Source: Lunularia cruciata
Lineage: Eukaryota; Streptophyta; Marchantiopsida; Lunulariales; Lunulariaceae
Length of the DNA: 64,000 nucleotides
Reading direction: 5' to 3'
Assembly (NCBI GenBank): GCA_948567375.1
Contig: OX419755.1
Coordinates: 67,584,944-67,648,943 of the forward strand
Shown here: positions 45,234 to 56,439 of the stretch, piece by piece
Layout of the letters: every line of letters starts with the position of its first letter
Numbering within the stretch: position 1 is the stretch's first letter
Position numbers and translations under genes: made by a program
The notes under the pieces: generated by a model
Database searches by the model: none
Seen by the model: the letters and a program-made list of their open reading frames with translations, nothing else
What the model was told of the DNA's origin: nothing

Positions 45234-48200
45234 ATGAAACAAACAGTACAGAAGACGAAGATCAGGAGATTGATTCGAAAGCAATTTGAAAGGTTTTTCC
45301 TCCCATTCCAACCTCTGAGGTGGTCAACCGCGTTCTGCTCGAGGAGGGAGGGAGGGAGGGAGGGAGGGACTGGAGGGATGAGACGAACTCCATTTAATCC
45401 GCGTATACGGAAAAGAACAGAGTTTCACCACCATCCTCATTCTCCTAGAGGTGGAGGAGGAGGAGGAGGGATTGGAATGCTTGCACAAGCAGCGGTGGTA
45501 GGAATGGCCGCAATGATGATGGTTTCGTTTTATCGCAGATTGCGCAACTTGCTACTTCTTGGTTACGATTATCCAGTGGAGGAAAGCGACACCGATCGTG
45601 CTGGACGCCTCGCCGAATTGAAGGTTGCGGACGTGTAAGGCCGAGCATTTGCTTGGGTCTCGAAATCTTTGTCCATGACATTCTCAGTCGTCGCATGCTT
45701 TCGATCGTAAAATGCATGTGCTTTATACGGTGATTCGATTTTGTTCAAAGAGCACACACACGAGCAATCAAATATTCATGTACAATTCTAAAAGCAGCTA
45801 CAGCTTCAAAGTGATTACCAGATTCCCTGGTTACTCCCTTGTTGACACTGGACTGCTGAAGTCATCTTTAACTCGTTTGGCTTTGCAGATGACAGATTTT
45901 CCTAGACGTTTTCTGTTGCACAATTTGATGGACTGACTTTCGTACCCTTTTTTTTCTGCTAGCTGGACTTTCTCTGTTGCACAGATTCGAAGACATATTG
46001 TCTATCATTTGCCCTTCTAGTTGACCTAGACGTTCGTTCCCTCTTAAATGGTAACAAGCCTTTCGGTCTTATGCAGATTTCAGCGCGTTCCAGGTGTTCG
46101 AGTATATTCTTCATTACGCATTCCGGACACAGGACATAGGGGACGCCGGGAGATAGACCTTGTGCTTCTTTTGAAAAGGTGCAGGACTTATAATTTATTA
46201 GCAGTTAGTCTTTGTTGGGTTTGATCTTGCACACCTCGAAGCGCTGTAAGTTTGCCTGCTCGTCCTCGGATCTTGCCAGAAAATTGTTCTGGAAGGATTC
46301 TTCTGGTGATGTAGGAACCAGGCTCGATGACTTATACTCGTAATGCATAGAACGGATTAACAATAGGGACCTCTGGTGACACTTTGAGGTGTGCCAGTTG
46401 TTTAGCGTCTAGCTGAAGATATTACTGGTGACTGGTCTGCTCTCAGTGAAATTGCTTCACAATGGATGATTATCCTTACATCTCTACTTTACTTGCCTAA
46501 GAAGAGAGGTTGAGAGTTTAATGATGCTATTTTATATACCAGGGAGCTCTATGTGGTGGAGGTGAAAAATTGGTCTGGTGAAATTCGTCTGGAACAGGAC
46601 GGCAGCTGGTGTCAAGCCCGTAGGAATGGATCTGTTCAGTCGCACGCGAATATCGTACGCTCTGACATCCTTTCAATGTGGTCGCAAATTCATTGCGACT
46701 AAGAGCTTAAGATTCATTATTTACTTCCTTTTCTAGTTGTATCGTATTTTGAAACATACTCTGCAAATTCTATTCACAACCTTGCAGATGGATTGTGCTT
46801 AACACCCAGGTTAACTGGTAACTCTTATTCTGCATTGAGCACTTTTTGTTGAGAAGAAGTGTTCACAGAGGTTAGATAGAAAGAATAAGGGCAAGAGATA
46901 AAGGAAAAAAGAAGAGCGTGAGATTATTTGCCTTCAGGATATTGTTTTCCTGCTAGGAAAAACCATTTCCGAAACCGTACAAATTGTAGCTGTTTCTCTT
47001 TATTTATGAAATGGTGTTCAGGTGGAAGAAACCAAGCATCGGGCTTCACTACTGGAGTCGTATATTGTGAGAAGAGGAGTGAAGTTGCCAGAGGATTTCA
47101 TTCAAACCAAAGTCATGCTTGTAAATGAGGATTGCAGGTATTTCAGTTTCTCACGTTCGGACCTGACCGCTGACGTTTTCTTTACCCGATTCTCCATAAA
47201 ATTTAGATGCTCAACTTATAGGTAAGTTGAGCATAAGTACCCTGAATCCCGCATCTAGTCCACATTTTTCTGAGCACTGTTGATCAATTGAGACATAGAT
47301 ATTGAGTCTGTTCAGCATATTCTTGATTTGTTCCAATAATGAAGTTAAGCATATTGCTCCGTGTTAATGACCAAGGCCAGAACAAGCTATCATGATGCAG
47401 CCGGAGGTGCTTCTTCCTGACCAATGGCACAATTTCCTGGAGACAAATTCGAGCAACGGTTTTATGGGCTGGTTGAAGAAATTTGGAAGGCCAAGGTCAA
47501 AGCCGGAGGGACTCAGTGACACTGCGCACAAGCAACTGCATTTCATCCTTAGCACTGCTCCAACTTGGGACAGGTTTCGCTAGTCATATCCTACCATTGA
47601 GTTCTGGTCTCTTCTCTTTTCCAGAAAGATTACTAGGACCGCTGCTCCTTCTGATCACACCCCTTGCATATTGTGTTGAGCACCATTTTCAGTCTGGGAT
47701 TGTTCATTGACATGGAAATTCTTTACGGTGGCCTGCAAGAGTTTATCTTTCTGTTCCCAGCGGATGATAAAATCTCACTATCCTCTACGGTAGTTGGGAA
47801 TTTCCGGTCGTTCATCTTGTCCTTATATGTTACACGGAAATGAACCATACTGCTGTCTTGTGTGAATTGCCTTTGTGAATTATCAGTCCAGTTTTTAGAG
47901 TGGCTCACTCACACCGATTAGTTTCTTCAGGCTCATGCTAGCAGGAGGGTCGACGTTGGTGGGTGACTTTCAGCGTTTTAAAGGAACTCAAGAGGACTTG
48001 GATGCACTAAGGGGAATGAAACGATCAAATGTTAGCCAGTTGTCTGTTACTCACCAGAGACAGTGGCTCCCTCAAATTTTAGGTAAACTTATTTCTATTT
48101 ATCAAAGCAACGGGCTCCTCTATTCTTTGATGATTTCTGTTCCGACTCTCTTGAAATTACCTGGAGTTAGTTGGTCACCAGCACTGGTGGGTTGAGTAGC

Positions 48201-48547
48201 ACATGTCGCGTTCGTTGTTGTTCATTGTCCTGTTTTCTCAACTCTTGTTTCACGTGAATACGCCTCAATATTAGAAGTAAAGATTTCTGTATATGTGGAT
48301 CCTCAAGATGGCAGGTTGTGGTTTTGCAGGGGCTATGTTCGGTGCTAAGCCGTTTGTTAAGTTGATTATGAATTCTAGGGACTATCGCAAAGGAAACCCC
48401 GGTTGGTTTGATCGCAAAAATAAAGAGGTGATATCTGAAGAAGTTGAAGTTAGAGGTAATTTGGAGATAGTCTTCAAAGTTGTGGGTCAACCAAAGTCAC
48501 TAAATTTTTCTGTAAATAAGGTTTTAATGATGACTTTGAGTGCTTAG
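45234..48547 (+). CDS. NERD-domain (nuclease-related) protein, at least 7 exons
   Basis: Exons by GT/AG and phase: 45234(or 45477)-45634, 46077-46178, 46543-46654, 47022-47137, 47376-47573, 47931-48082, 48330-48547. An N-terminal hydrophobic segment (MLAQAAVVGMAAMMMVSF at 45477) could anchor it in a membrane. The NERD domain follows: VFQRVPGVRVYSSLRIP, REIDLVLL, ELYVVEVKNWSG. The Asp of EIDLV and the E-x-K of VEVKNW match the PD-(D/E)xK-like nuclease core. The middle exons carry NEDCRPEQAIM and PEVLLPDQWHNF, as I recall from plant NERD proteins. The start is uncertain (ATG at 45234 or 45477; a GGGA microsatellite lies between). The final exon ends at TAG 48545-48547, and later exons cannot be excluded. 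The biochemical role in plants is not established. Confidence 0.8.
45340..45370 (+). repeat. GGGA microsatellite near the NERD gene start
   Basis: About six tandem GGGA units, with a GGA run at 45452-45468. If translation starts at 45234, these encode a Gly/Arg/Glu-rich low-complexity tract; otherwise they are 5' UTR. Confidence 0.7.
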
Positions 48548-49208
48548 GGTAAGTCAGTAAATCTGGTTGTCGAATTTAGAACCGTCAGATACGCAGTCTA
48601 AACATCCGAGCTCAACATTTCATTGAGTCTTGAAAAGGATACTGGAGCAAGTAAATGGTTTGGATCTAAACGTGTGCGATTCTGACCTTGATTCTCACAC
48701 CGCATATTCCGATTTGTAGCTTAGCACCATAACTGGAAGACATTCTTTGAGATCGCGTGGGCTATATAAGGCTTGGCCGTAGTAGACTCAAGGTTTTGGC
48801 AGACAAAGTTCTATTGCTTCCATAATCTACTTTGTTGTATACTATAGTGAGAATTCCCTAATTCATCTGCTCATGCAAGAGAACGTTCATTGCGTTACTT
48901 CCTATTCTGTATGTTGTGTTAACTAACTGAAGGAAATGTGACTTTCGGGAACACCTTGACGAGCAGGAGTCTTACTTTTCTTGATCATCATCCGCAATAT
49001 GCGTAGAAGTTCTTTGTTCGTAGGTTCAAACCGTAGAACCTGCGAGCGAGTAGACATATCAACAAAAGCTATGTTTAGTAAGTATTTTCTGCAGGCAGAC
49101 TATCAAATCACTTTCGATTGAACTCTTGTTTATGGCCTAGAACATGGGATCGAGTGCCGTGAATCTGTAAAGTGGACGATTCTGATGATCTGCAGTGTCA
49201 CTGCGTGC

Positions 49209-51853
49209 TCAATTAATTCGCTTGGATATTCGCACCTCATCAAAGATTTTAATTGCTTGCTCTAGTCTTCCTCGATAGTATTTCGCAGTACCCTGTAGCA
49301 GCAGAACATGTCTTCTAACCCGAGTTCCCCATTGAACCGAATTTTCATATACGTCTTGCTCTCTTAAGCAGCTCAAAAGCCCTAGGTTCTCAAATGAAAT
49401 TGTCTCGTTTGCGCTGCTGGGGCACTTCAAAAGGTTTTCCTCGGAAACTAATGAGTCTGACTCCAAGTCTGTACGTTGGGAAGTCAAATGAGGTTTTCCG
49501 TGAGTTTCGTGTTTGAAGAGCTGAAGTGCAGTACAACAGTCAGATATGCAGTCGTCGTACAGGCTCAGTTGCAGCCTACAAGCTGCTCGATTTGCAACAG
49601 ATCTGTGACAGCGATGTTAAGGGGCTCAACGATCAACATATGGTAAGTATGAAGGCAGGCAAAGAAACTTGCAGATGGTGATGGATACAGCACCAGTGAC
49701 GGATCGGCCTCCAATGCACTCGAGTAAGCATTCAACGCACTGTGATAGTCTCCACCTCTACATGGACTCGGTTGCGTGTCACCACAATGAACCATATCAA
49801 TGTGTAATCTCTTTGTCGCCAGCATTTCATAGAAGTTTTGTAATAAAATGTTCCTTATACTTGGGTCCTCTCGAATAGGTATTATTAAGAAATCTTTATC
49901 CGTGTACAGTACGGTTTACAGATGAAATACGGATAGTCGATTAGTTTCGAATGGGCTGAAAAAGAAAATTCAGCTGCAGTGCTACCAACACTAGCCTTTA
50001 GGAGCGGAGAAGAGGTAGAGAACACCTGAAAAATTTGTCTGCTTTGTCTTGGAGAAAAAGAGGCTCCCTGAGTCAGCAAACCACTTGTTTCAGGTGGGAC
50101 ACCTGAGAGGTTCATTAATTGTACCAAATATGCACATCTTCCATCAACTAGTTGCTTCTTAATAGATCTAATAGACAATCCAAGGGACGTCGGCAAACTG
50201 TCAGTAGAAGTTCAACAAACAATCCACATCCTCGACCTACACGAGAATGCGAATAACCGTCAAGTCCGCCATATGTACTTAAATTTTACTTCACAGGCCT
50301 TGAATCAGACACTGATCTTGAAGGTATTCAGCATATTTAAAGGACAATCTCACAGTTCCGTGGGCGTTGATGCAGCTGCACTCGGGGATTCTCTCCTCTT
50401 CAGTTCAACTTTGTCTGTAGAATAGCACAAGATCTGATTATCTCTCGCGTTACGGTGGATATTAAAATAATAGCTACAGTACCTCACCGAATATTAGGGC
50501 AAGTTACAGTATAGAAAATGAACTTACAGAAACTTTTCCCTTCATACTACCTCAGCGAATAGTGAAGGCCAGATGGAACACTTCCTTTTGAGCCCAAAAT
50601 TACCTCTACTTTCTCGAGCGGGCAAGTGAATAGGCCTATCTGGCTTTGCGCTAAACGTTACTGGAAGACAGAAACACTTTCTGGGTGCTGGTAAGATGGC
50701 TCCCTCCTTTACATTCCCCCGTGAATCACTCGTTCGCGGCTCACACTCAAAAGCAAGTTGCTCTTCTGTCATATTTCTTTCGTACATAACATCCGTGGAC
50801 ATGCCGACCAACTCTCTTCTCGATCCAGACCTCCTCATATCTGATACGTCTTTCCTGTCATTTTTCGCAATTGACGGTCTTTCATTGGATGCCATCCACC
50901 GGTTTAAGTCCTCCTGCGACGGGTGTTCGCTGTCAGATTCTTCATCTGTTAGTAGTACATCGCCGACGTATATTTGATCTATGAGAGAGTTCATTGACGG
51001 GGCGTTTCATTATCGCACACGAATTACCCGTTCAACTCTTAGCTCGTCCTGCTTCTTTTGCTCAATTGCCCTCCGCCTTGCCTGAAGAATGTTGACAGGA
51101 GTAGGGGTTAAATACACATGACTTCAAGCAAGCATTGTGTGTTTAGCTTGCGAATATTATTGTTGCGTGCAGTTACCTCCTCAAGTCTGGTTTGCTCTCC
51201 TACTGCCATGCGACCAATGTTGGAAAGCTTCGCTGGAAACTCTTGTTGGTCCTGCGAGTGGCATGCTTAGAATGAAGTGTAAGAAACTCAGAACCTGTGA
51301 CCATTGTCCGAGCCTCATGACCGAATTATTATTGGTTACCTTATTGGCTTGTTCTCTGATTGCTGTTAGAGATTGGTGCCGGCGATTGAGGATCATTTGT
51401 TTGTCTCCCGGTAGAGTGAGTCTTCCCCATAGACCTTGGGTTTTCTGAGCAGCGGAGATGTGGCATGGTTCAATGAACTTCATCCTTGAAGCAACAGGGT
51501 TTGCTTTTCTGCTTGCAAACGTGAACGAACTCACCTTAACGAAGAAAAACTTGATCGTATCTTGACCTACTGAAGCCGAACATTTTCGAGAATCAATCTC
51601 GTCGTACAAATCGACTTCATAAAAGTAAGGCGCACAGTTCACCTTTGCGTAGCAGCTTGTCACTGCATCAGAATCACGGACAAAATCATCATGCATTATC
51701 GCACGCAAAGTTGCATCAGTCGCAAATTTTGAAGGAATGAATTAGGCTTTTACTCAGAATATCAGCTGATGAAGGTGTCACAGCGCGGATTTTAATAACC
51801 ACTGTCAACCAGGTTTCGCCTTCGTGCCATTCATGAACTGGAGTAATCGGCAT
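49209..51853 (-). CDS. DNAAF4/DYX1C1-like dynein axonemal assembly factor (CS + TPR)
   Basis: A cytoplasmic HSP90 co-chaperone that helps pre-assemble axonemal dynein arms for motile cilia. Exons supported by GT/AG and phase: 51853-51754 (MPITPVHEWHEG), 51662-51535 (CYAKVNCAPYFYEVDLYDEI, the CS-domain core), 51444-51340 (LWGRLTLPGDKQMI), 51227-51177, 51081-51028 (basic coiled coil RRRAIEQKKQDELR). A middle exon lies within 50994-50542 (ILPAPRK and PARESR linker motifs). TPR exons lie near 49825-49690 (GDYHSALNAYSSAL) and 49602-49209 (NRAACRLQLSLYDDCISD, VRRHVLLLQGTAKYYRGRL), with stop at 49209. Some junctions are unresolved, and one exon between 50.5 and 49.8 kb is probably missed. Orientation is convergent with the NERD gene, about 660 bp between stops. 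Residue-level similarity to animal DNAAF4 is recalled, not searched. Confidence 0.82.
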
Positions 51854-53589
51854 CGTGTTTCGATCAAGCTTTTTCTTTCAGAGAGGATACAATGCAAAAC
51901 AAGTCATTGCCCTTGAATAAATATGCAGCAGTTTTAGCGTCACACATGCTCTGCACGAGCAGTCAGGAAAGACCCTTCTTTCGAATCCATTACTTCCACC
52001 TCGGATCTACTTGTACTGTACAAGATAATCAATTTGACAGATTTCATCTTAGGTGCAGGAAGACAGATTTCTCATATCTATACTATTGTGCCTTAGCCCA
52101 ATTTCACTTCTTATGTTTTATTCTTGTTCGGTTCTAGGAGTCTTCCCATCGTTCTTGTATGGAAAACGAGACCGCGTGTGAGACCCATCAAGCCTTGCCA
52201 AGGGGGTAAAATGGGGCTAAACCACGCGTGAAAACAAGGATGTGTGAAAACAAGAAGGATAGGAAGACCCCGTCAAGCCCAAGGGGAAGACAAGGGGGTA
52301 AAATGGGGTTAAGTATCGATTTGAAGAATCTGCCTACAACATCTAAGATATTTGAGCTATGTAAGAAACATGGTTTACTAACCAGAGTATCCCAAGTGTG
52401 ACCTAGTGTGATTGTTGTCATTCACCATGGATTGCACCATTCAATATTCTAAATAGAGCAATGGACAGACATATCTATAATATATCATAAAATATAAAAA
52501 CAAGAGTGATGTCCTTAGTAGTCTAGAATGATGTCATCGCACATTCTTTGACAAATGTGTCAAACTCAATGTATATCACTCCATATCACTCTAAGGCTAG
52601 AGGAACAGAAAAGTGACCTCATTGTATACCCCTATACTTGCTTGTTGCCGCTCCGCTCACCGCTCATCCTCTTGGATGGGTGATCACTCCCTCCAATGCC
52701 ACATCATGCGTAAGATAACTACAATATCTGCTATTGTCACCTAATCATCTCTAACCAAGTATAAATTTTCCCTGACTTGTATCATCTACAAAGCATACCA
52801 ACACTCTCTCGTGCCATGGTAAGCACTATATCCCTGATAGCATCGTGGATAGCTATCCGCTGTCCTCCAAAAGGACACCATGTCATGTCAACTAAGACTG
52901 CATCTAGTGTAGAACCACACTTAAAAGTGAGTAATGAAGATGCAATGAGTAATAGTTCTTGTTATCCTACTCAGTTGCCTTTTTCTCTTATACAATTTAA
53001 TCTTTATTCTCACTACAAAAATCAAGGACTGCTTCTCTAAAAGCTAGTAACTATCAATTGCACATGCCTTGTAGATGCATTGAAGTTTGCATTTCCAACC
53101 ATAATTCAAATACTTGGTCAACATACTCTCCTTTCTTTACATTGCAGTTCTGTGAATCGATCCTTCAACCCAAGGAAACCAAGCCTGAAGTGGAGTCAAG
53201 TAGGTGGACAAGTTGCAAAAGGGTTTACAAAATTGTTTTTTTTTACTCCTTTCTCAACTTGGTTCACAAAAATGTATGTAAATTTCATTGTTCATTAAAC
53301 ACTTGCATGACTTCCAAAAAAATAAAATGAGAGAATGTAAGAAATAATCTAATGAGAATGAAAGTATTACTCTTATAATCTCTTCACTTTTTGTCTAATA
53401 CTTTAGGTAATAGTCTATGCTTAGAAAATTGAACATAAAAATCTTAGTATTCCTTTTGAATCCTTGTGAATCTTTTAAAATCATGATGTTTGTACATTTA
53501 GATTGAGATAAGTGGTCAAAGGAAAGGTATCACAAAGGAAAATTGTTGAACATGATGTAGTAGTGAATTGAATATTCTACTACTACAGC
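51854..53589. other. Spacer right of the gene island
   Basis: Contains the DNAAF4-like promoter region, then increasingly AT-rich sequence. Short ORFs such as 53058-53330 have no recognisable domain. Apart from the repeated G-rich motif at 52190-52325, nothing identifiable. Confidence 0.4.
52190..52325 (+). repeat. Duplicated GGGGTAAAATGGGGCTAA motif block
   Basis: CAAGGGGGTAAAATGGGG occurs at about 52199 and again at about 52290, each near GACCCCGTCAAG-type sequence. A related block (GGAAGACCCCGTCAAG, GAGGTAAAATGGAGCTAAG) is at about 54095-54160. The origin is unknown; it may be part of a dispersed repeat. Confidence 0.55.
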
Positions 53590-53960
53590 CACTTGAAACA
53601 ACTAGGTAAAACCACTAGAAGGTTCATCTTCTTGAAAGAAATCTCTAAGGTGCTCATAAACCATCCCTAACAAGCCTCTTGAGGAAAGACAAGGAGTAGT
53701 GCACAATGCTTATGCAAACAACAACCTGTCAAGACATAAAGGCTGCTCAGGCTGGTAATCTAAGACCTCTAGTGGTAGTCCCTCTATTGCTATAGGATGT
53801 AGTGAGTGTAGGGAAGAGATAGTCCCATTAGTAGGACTTGCCATAGACAAAGGGTGTGGCGCTCGTGCTGCTCTACTAAACTCTCACACCTGACCCAATG
53901 TTCTACACCATCGTAATCAAGTGGACTCTATGGTATGTTGTGGCAATGCTTGTCTCCTAA
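53590..53960 (-). repeat. LINE fragment
   Basis: Homologous to 38640-39000 in the same orientation (shared runs CTAAGACCTCTA and ATCAAGTGGACTC). A decayed piece of the region upstream of the LINE RT core. Confidence 0.7.
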
Positions 53961-54509
53961 ACCATGTAGCCCTAATAGACTCATCTTGAAGGGCCCTAAC
54001 AAACTCATCCCCCGCTCAAAATTGACAAAATCTAGCAGCCACCTCTTTATGCCCCACACAACCCCTCACAAGAGAAAAATGCAAGAAAACACAAAGGATG
54101 GGAAGACCCCGTCAAGACATGCAAGAATAAGACAAAAGAGGTAAAATGGAGCTAAGCCCCAATATTATTGGTATGTGGAATCTGCCACAAGCAAAGAATG
54201 TGATTATCAAAGGTATTGATAGTTTCATAGAACACCTGTTACAACACCTGAGAGTTGCTTGACCCAATCTCATAAGATTTCCTATAATGCAAACCATGAA
54301 ACTCCATGGCACTTGCTTCACCTCTAGCATTGTTGGACTTCTCTAGATTGTCTTGAATGCATCCTTCTAATGCACATAATAGCTTTGAAAACACTTTTTT
54401 GAATTCTAGAATATCTTGGAAGGAACAAGAGAGGGAGAACAAGAAGAGTATATTATAGAGTTTAAAAGAGCTCATCTGCATACCTCACATGAGTAAATAG
54501 AAGACTCTT
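53961..54509. other. Repeat-derived spacer
   Basis: The first part continues LINE-like similarity to 39000-39120; then comes the GGGTAAAATGG-type block. No ORF with a recognisable domain. Confidence 0.35.
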
Positions 54510-55819
54510 TTCATTTTTCAATTTTGGTTCCATTGGTACCTATATTGAAGGTTATGGAGAATTGAGTAGAAAGTTATGAATAATTTTAGGTTTTTTAGGG
54601 TTTAGATGACTATTTCACATTGAGAACAATGTGTAAGGAATTTTCATTTCTAATCTCTTGGTATTCATGCTTGAAAATTTTGAAATGGAAATTGAAAGTT
54701 TATAGCTTTTAGGGTTTAGAGAGATTGTATTTACTCTTGTGAGTTGGGATATGAAGGGTTGTAGTTTTGCAAGTATGAGGAGATATGGAGAGGAGCATCT
54801 TGTGTTACAATCATTATTTTTATACTAGCCATGGCTAATTTCACCATGTGAGGCCCGCCTAGAGTGGATCAAAATACACCATGTTCAGTGTGTCATTGAT
54901 GCTTTACCTCGCAAAGGGTAAAGACTCATGTGAGAAGGATGCACAAGGACTATGATTGGACCACTTGGGATGCTCATGTGAGGTGAGAGACCACATAGAC
55001 AATAGTGATACTAGAGATTATGCATGCTTCTTCTATCCTTTTACTGATTGTTCTAGGGATACTGATTGAGTCGTAGGAGTAGTTAGCATTTTAGGCGGGT
55101 TTGTATTTTAGGGTTATTTGAGATTAGTTTTCCATGTCCAAGTATATTCTATTGATTACCCCATACACTCCATGATGAGGCTAGACAAGCTTTTTTACCT
55201 TCTACTTGATTTTTTGACACATGGTCCCTTGGACAAGTTAGCATGGTTCTTATGTGTCTTGCTCTCTTGATGGTGCCTTTGTTATGCTAGAGAGGACATG
55301 TAGTACATAAAGAGGTAGATGCTAGATTTTGTCAATTTTGAGAGGGAGATTGGGCTGCCTGATTAGAAGAGTCAATTAGGGCTGCACATTTTTATGAGAC
55401 AAATTCTCCATAACATACCATAGACTCCACTCGATTACGATGGTGTGGGACATTGGGTCAAATAGGAGAGTTTAGTAGATAGCATGACTGCTACACCTTT
55501 ATCTATGGCTAGTCCCATTGATGAGACTATCTCTTCCTTATGCTCACTTCATCCTATGGCAGGAGAGGGAGTACAATTAGAGGTCTTAGATTATCAGCTT
55601 GAGCAACTTTTATGTCTTGTTAGGTCACTTTTTGCACAAGCGTTATGCATTGCCCCTCGTCTCTCCTCAAGAGGCTTGTCAAAGATGGTAAATGAGCATT
55701 TTAAAGATTTCTTTCAAGCAAACAATCCTTCTAGTGGATCTATCAAGCTGTTTTAGGTGGCTAAAACAATAGCAAGAGGAGATATTCTTACATCATTCAG
55801 TCAGGTGTTAGTGGCTATT
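54510..55819 (+). pseudogene. LINE 5' part, interrupted by Epsilon
   Basis: Plus-strand copy of the LINE family. The leader at 54510-55480 mirrors 38961-39950. The reading frame at 55484-55756 (PIDETISSLCSL, LDYQLEQLLCLV, SSRGLSKMVNEHFKDFF) matches the region before the RT core of the 38.9-kb copy. It continues (TIARGDI) until 55819, where the Epsilon LTR starts. The RT core is not present on the other side within the window. Confidence 0.65.
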
Positions 55820-56418
55820 TGTAATACCATTAACTAGACATATTATCTAGAGATGAAATTTGGCTTAATAATATTTAGAAGGATGTTATATATGATGGAA
55901 TAATTAGATTAGATAGAGGTGTCACCAAAAGAGTACTTCCACTAATATTGCAAGAGCCAAAAAACACTAAATAGTTCAATGTTAATTTTGGAGGCCTAAA
56001 CGGATGAATTAGGCCTTGAAAATGAATTTTTTTATCTTCCTAAGGTGTAGAAGGCTTGCCTTCTCCTCTGAATTGTTTGTCTCATTGAGATCTTTCTAAT
56101 GGTATATCATCCATGTGATTAGAAGTTTTCTACAAGAATATTCTCTAAAGATTCTCCCTAATCAAACATGTATGACCAACCAAATAGGACAAGAATTGAC
56201 ATATTACCCATCCATACAACTAATCTAAGGGTGGAGCTTGATGATTTATCACCAATCCATGTATTTGATCCAAGGGTGGAGCTTGCTTTGAAGGAATCTT
56301 CTTTGCTATATAATAAAGCCAAGGGTGCTCTTTTGGGACATTGGAGTATTGGGCATGAAGTTTTGTAGTTTTTTTCCTATGTTTCTCTAGAGGATTCTCC
56401 TATCCTTGGAATATTACA
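55820..56418 (+). repeat. Epsilon 5' LTR
   Basis: 599 bp, TGTAATACCATTAACTAG...TTGGAATATTACA. It is paired with the 3' LTR at 61476, which differs by scattered substitutions and indels. Confidence 0.9.
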
Positions 56419-56419
56419 A

Positions 56420-56431
56420 TGGTATTAGAGC
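56420..56431 (+). other. Epsilon primer-binding site
   Basis: TGGTATTAGAGC, one mismatch from the complement of the initiator tRNA-Met 3' end, one base after the LTR. Confidence 0.85.
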
Positions 56432-56439
56432 TTGGGTTT

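Noticed and set aside
53058-53330. Two overlapping ORFs of 90 and 72 aa in different frames
   Set aside because: Two frames over the same AT-rich DNA with no domain; chance ORFs.
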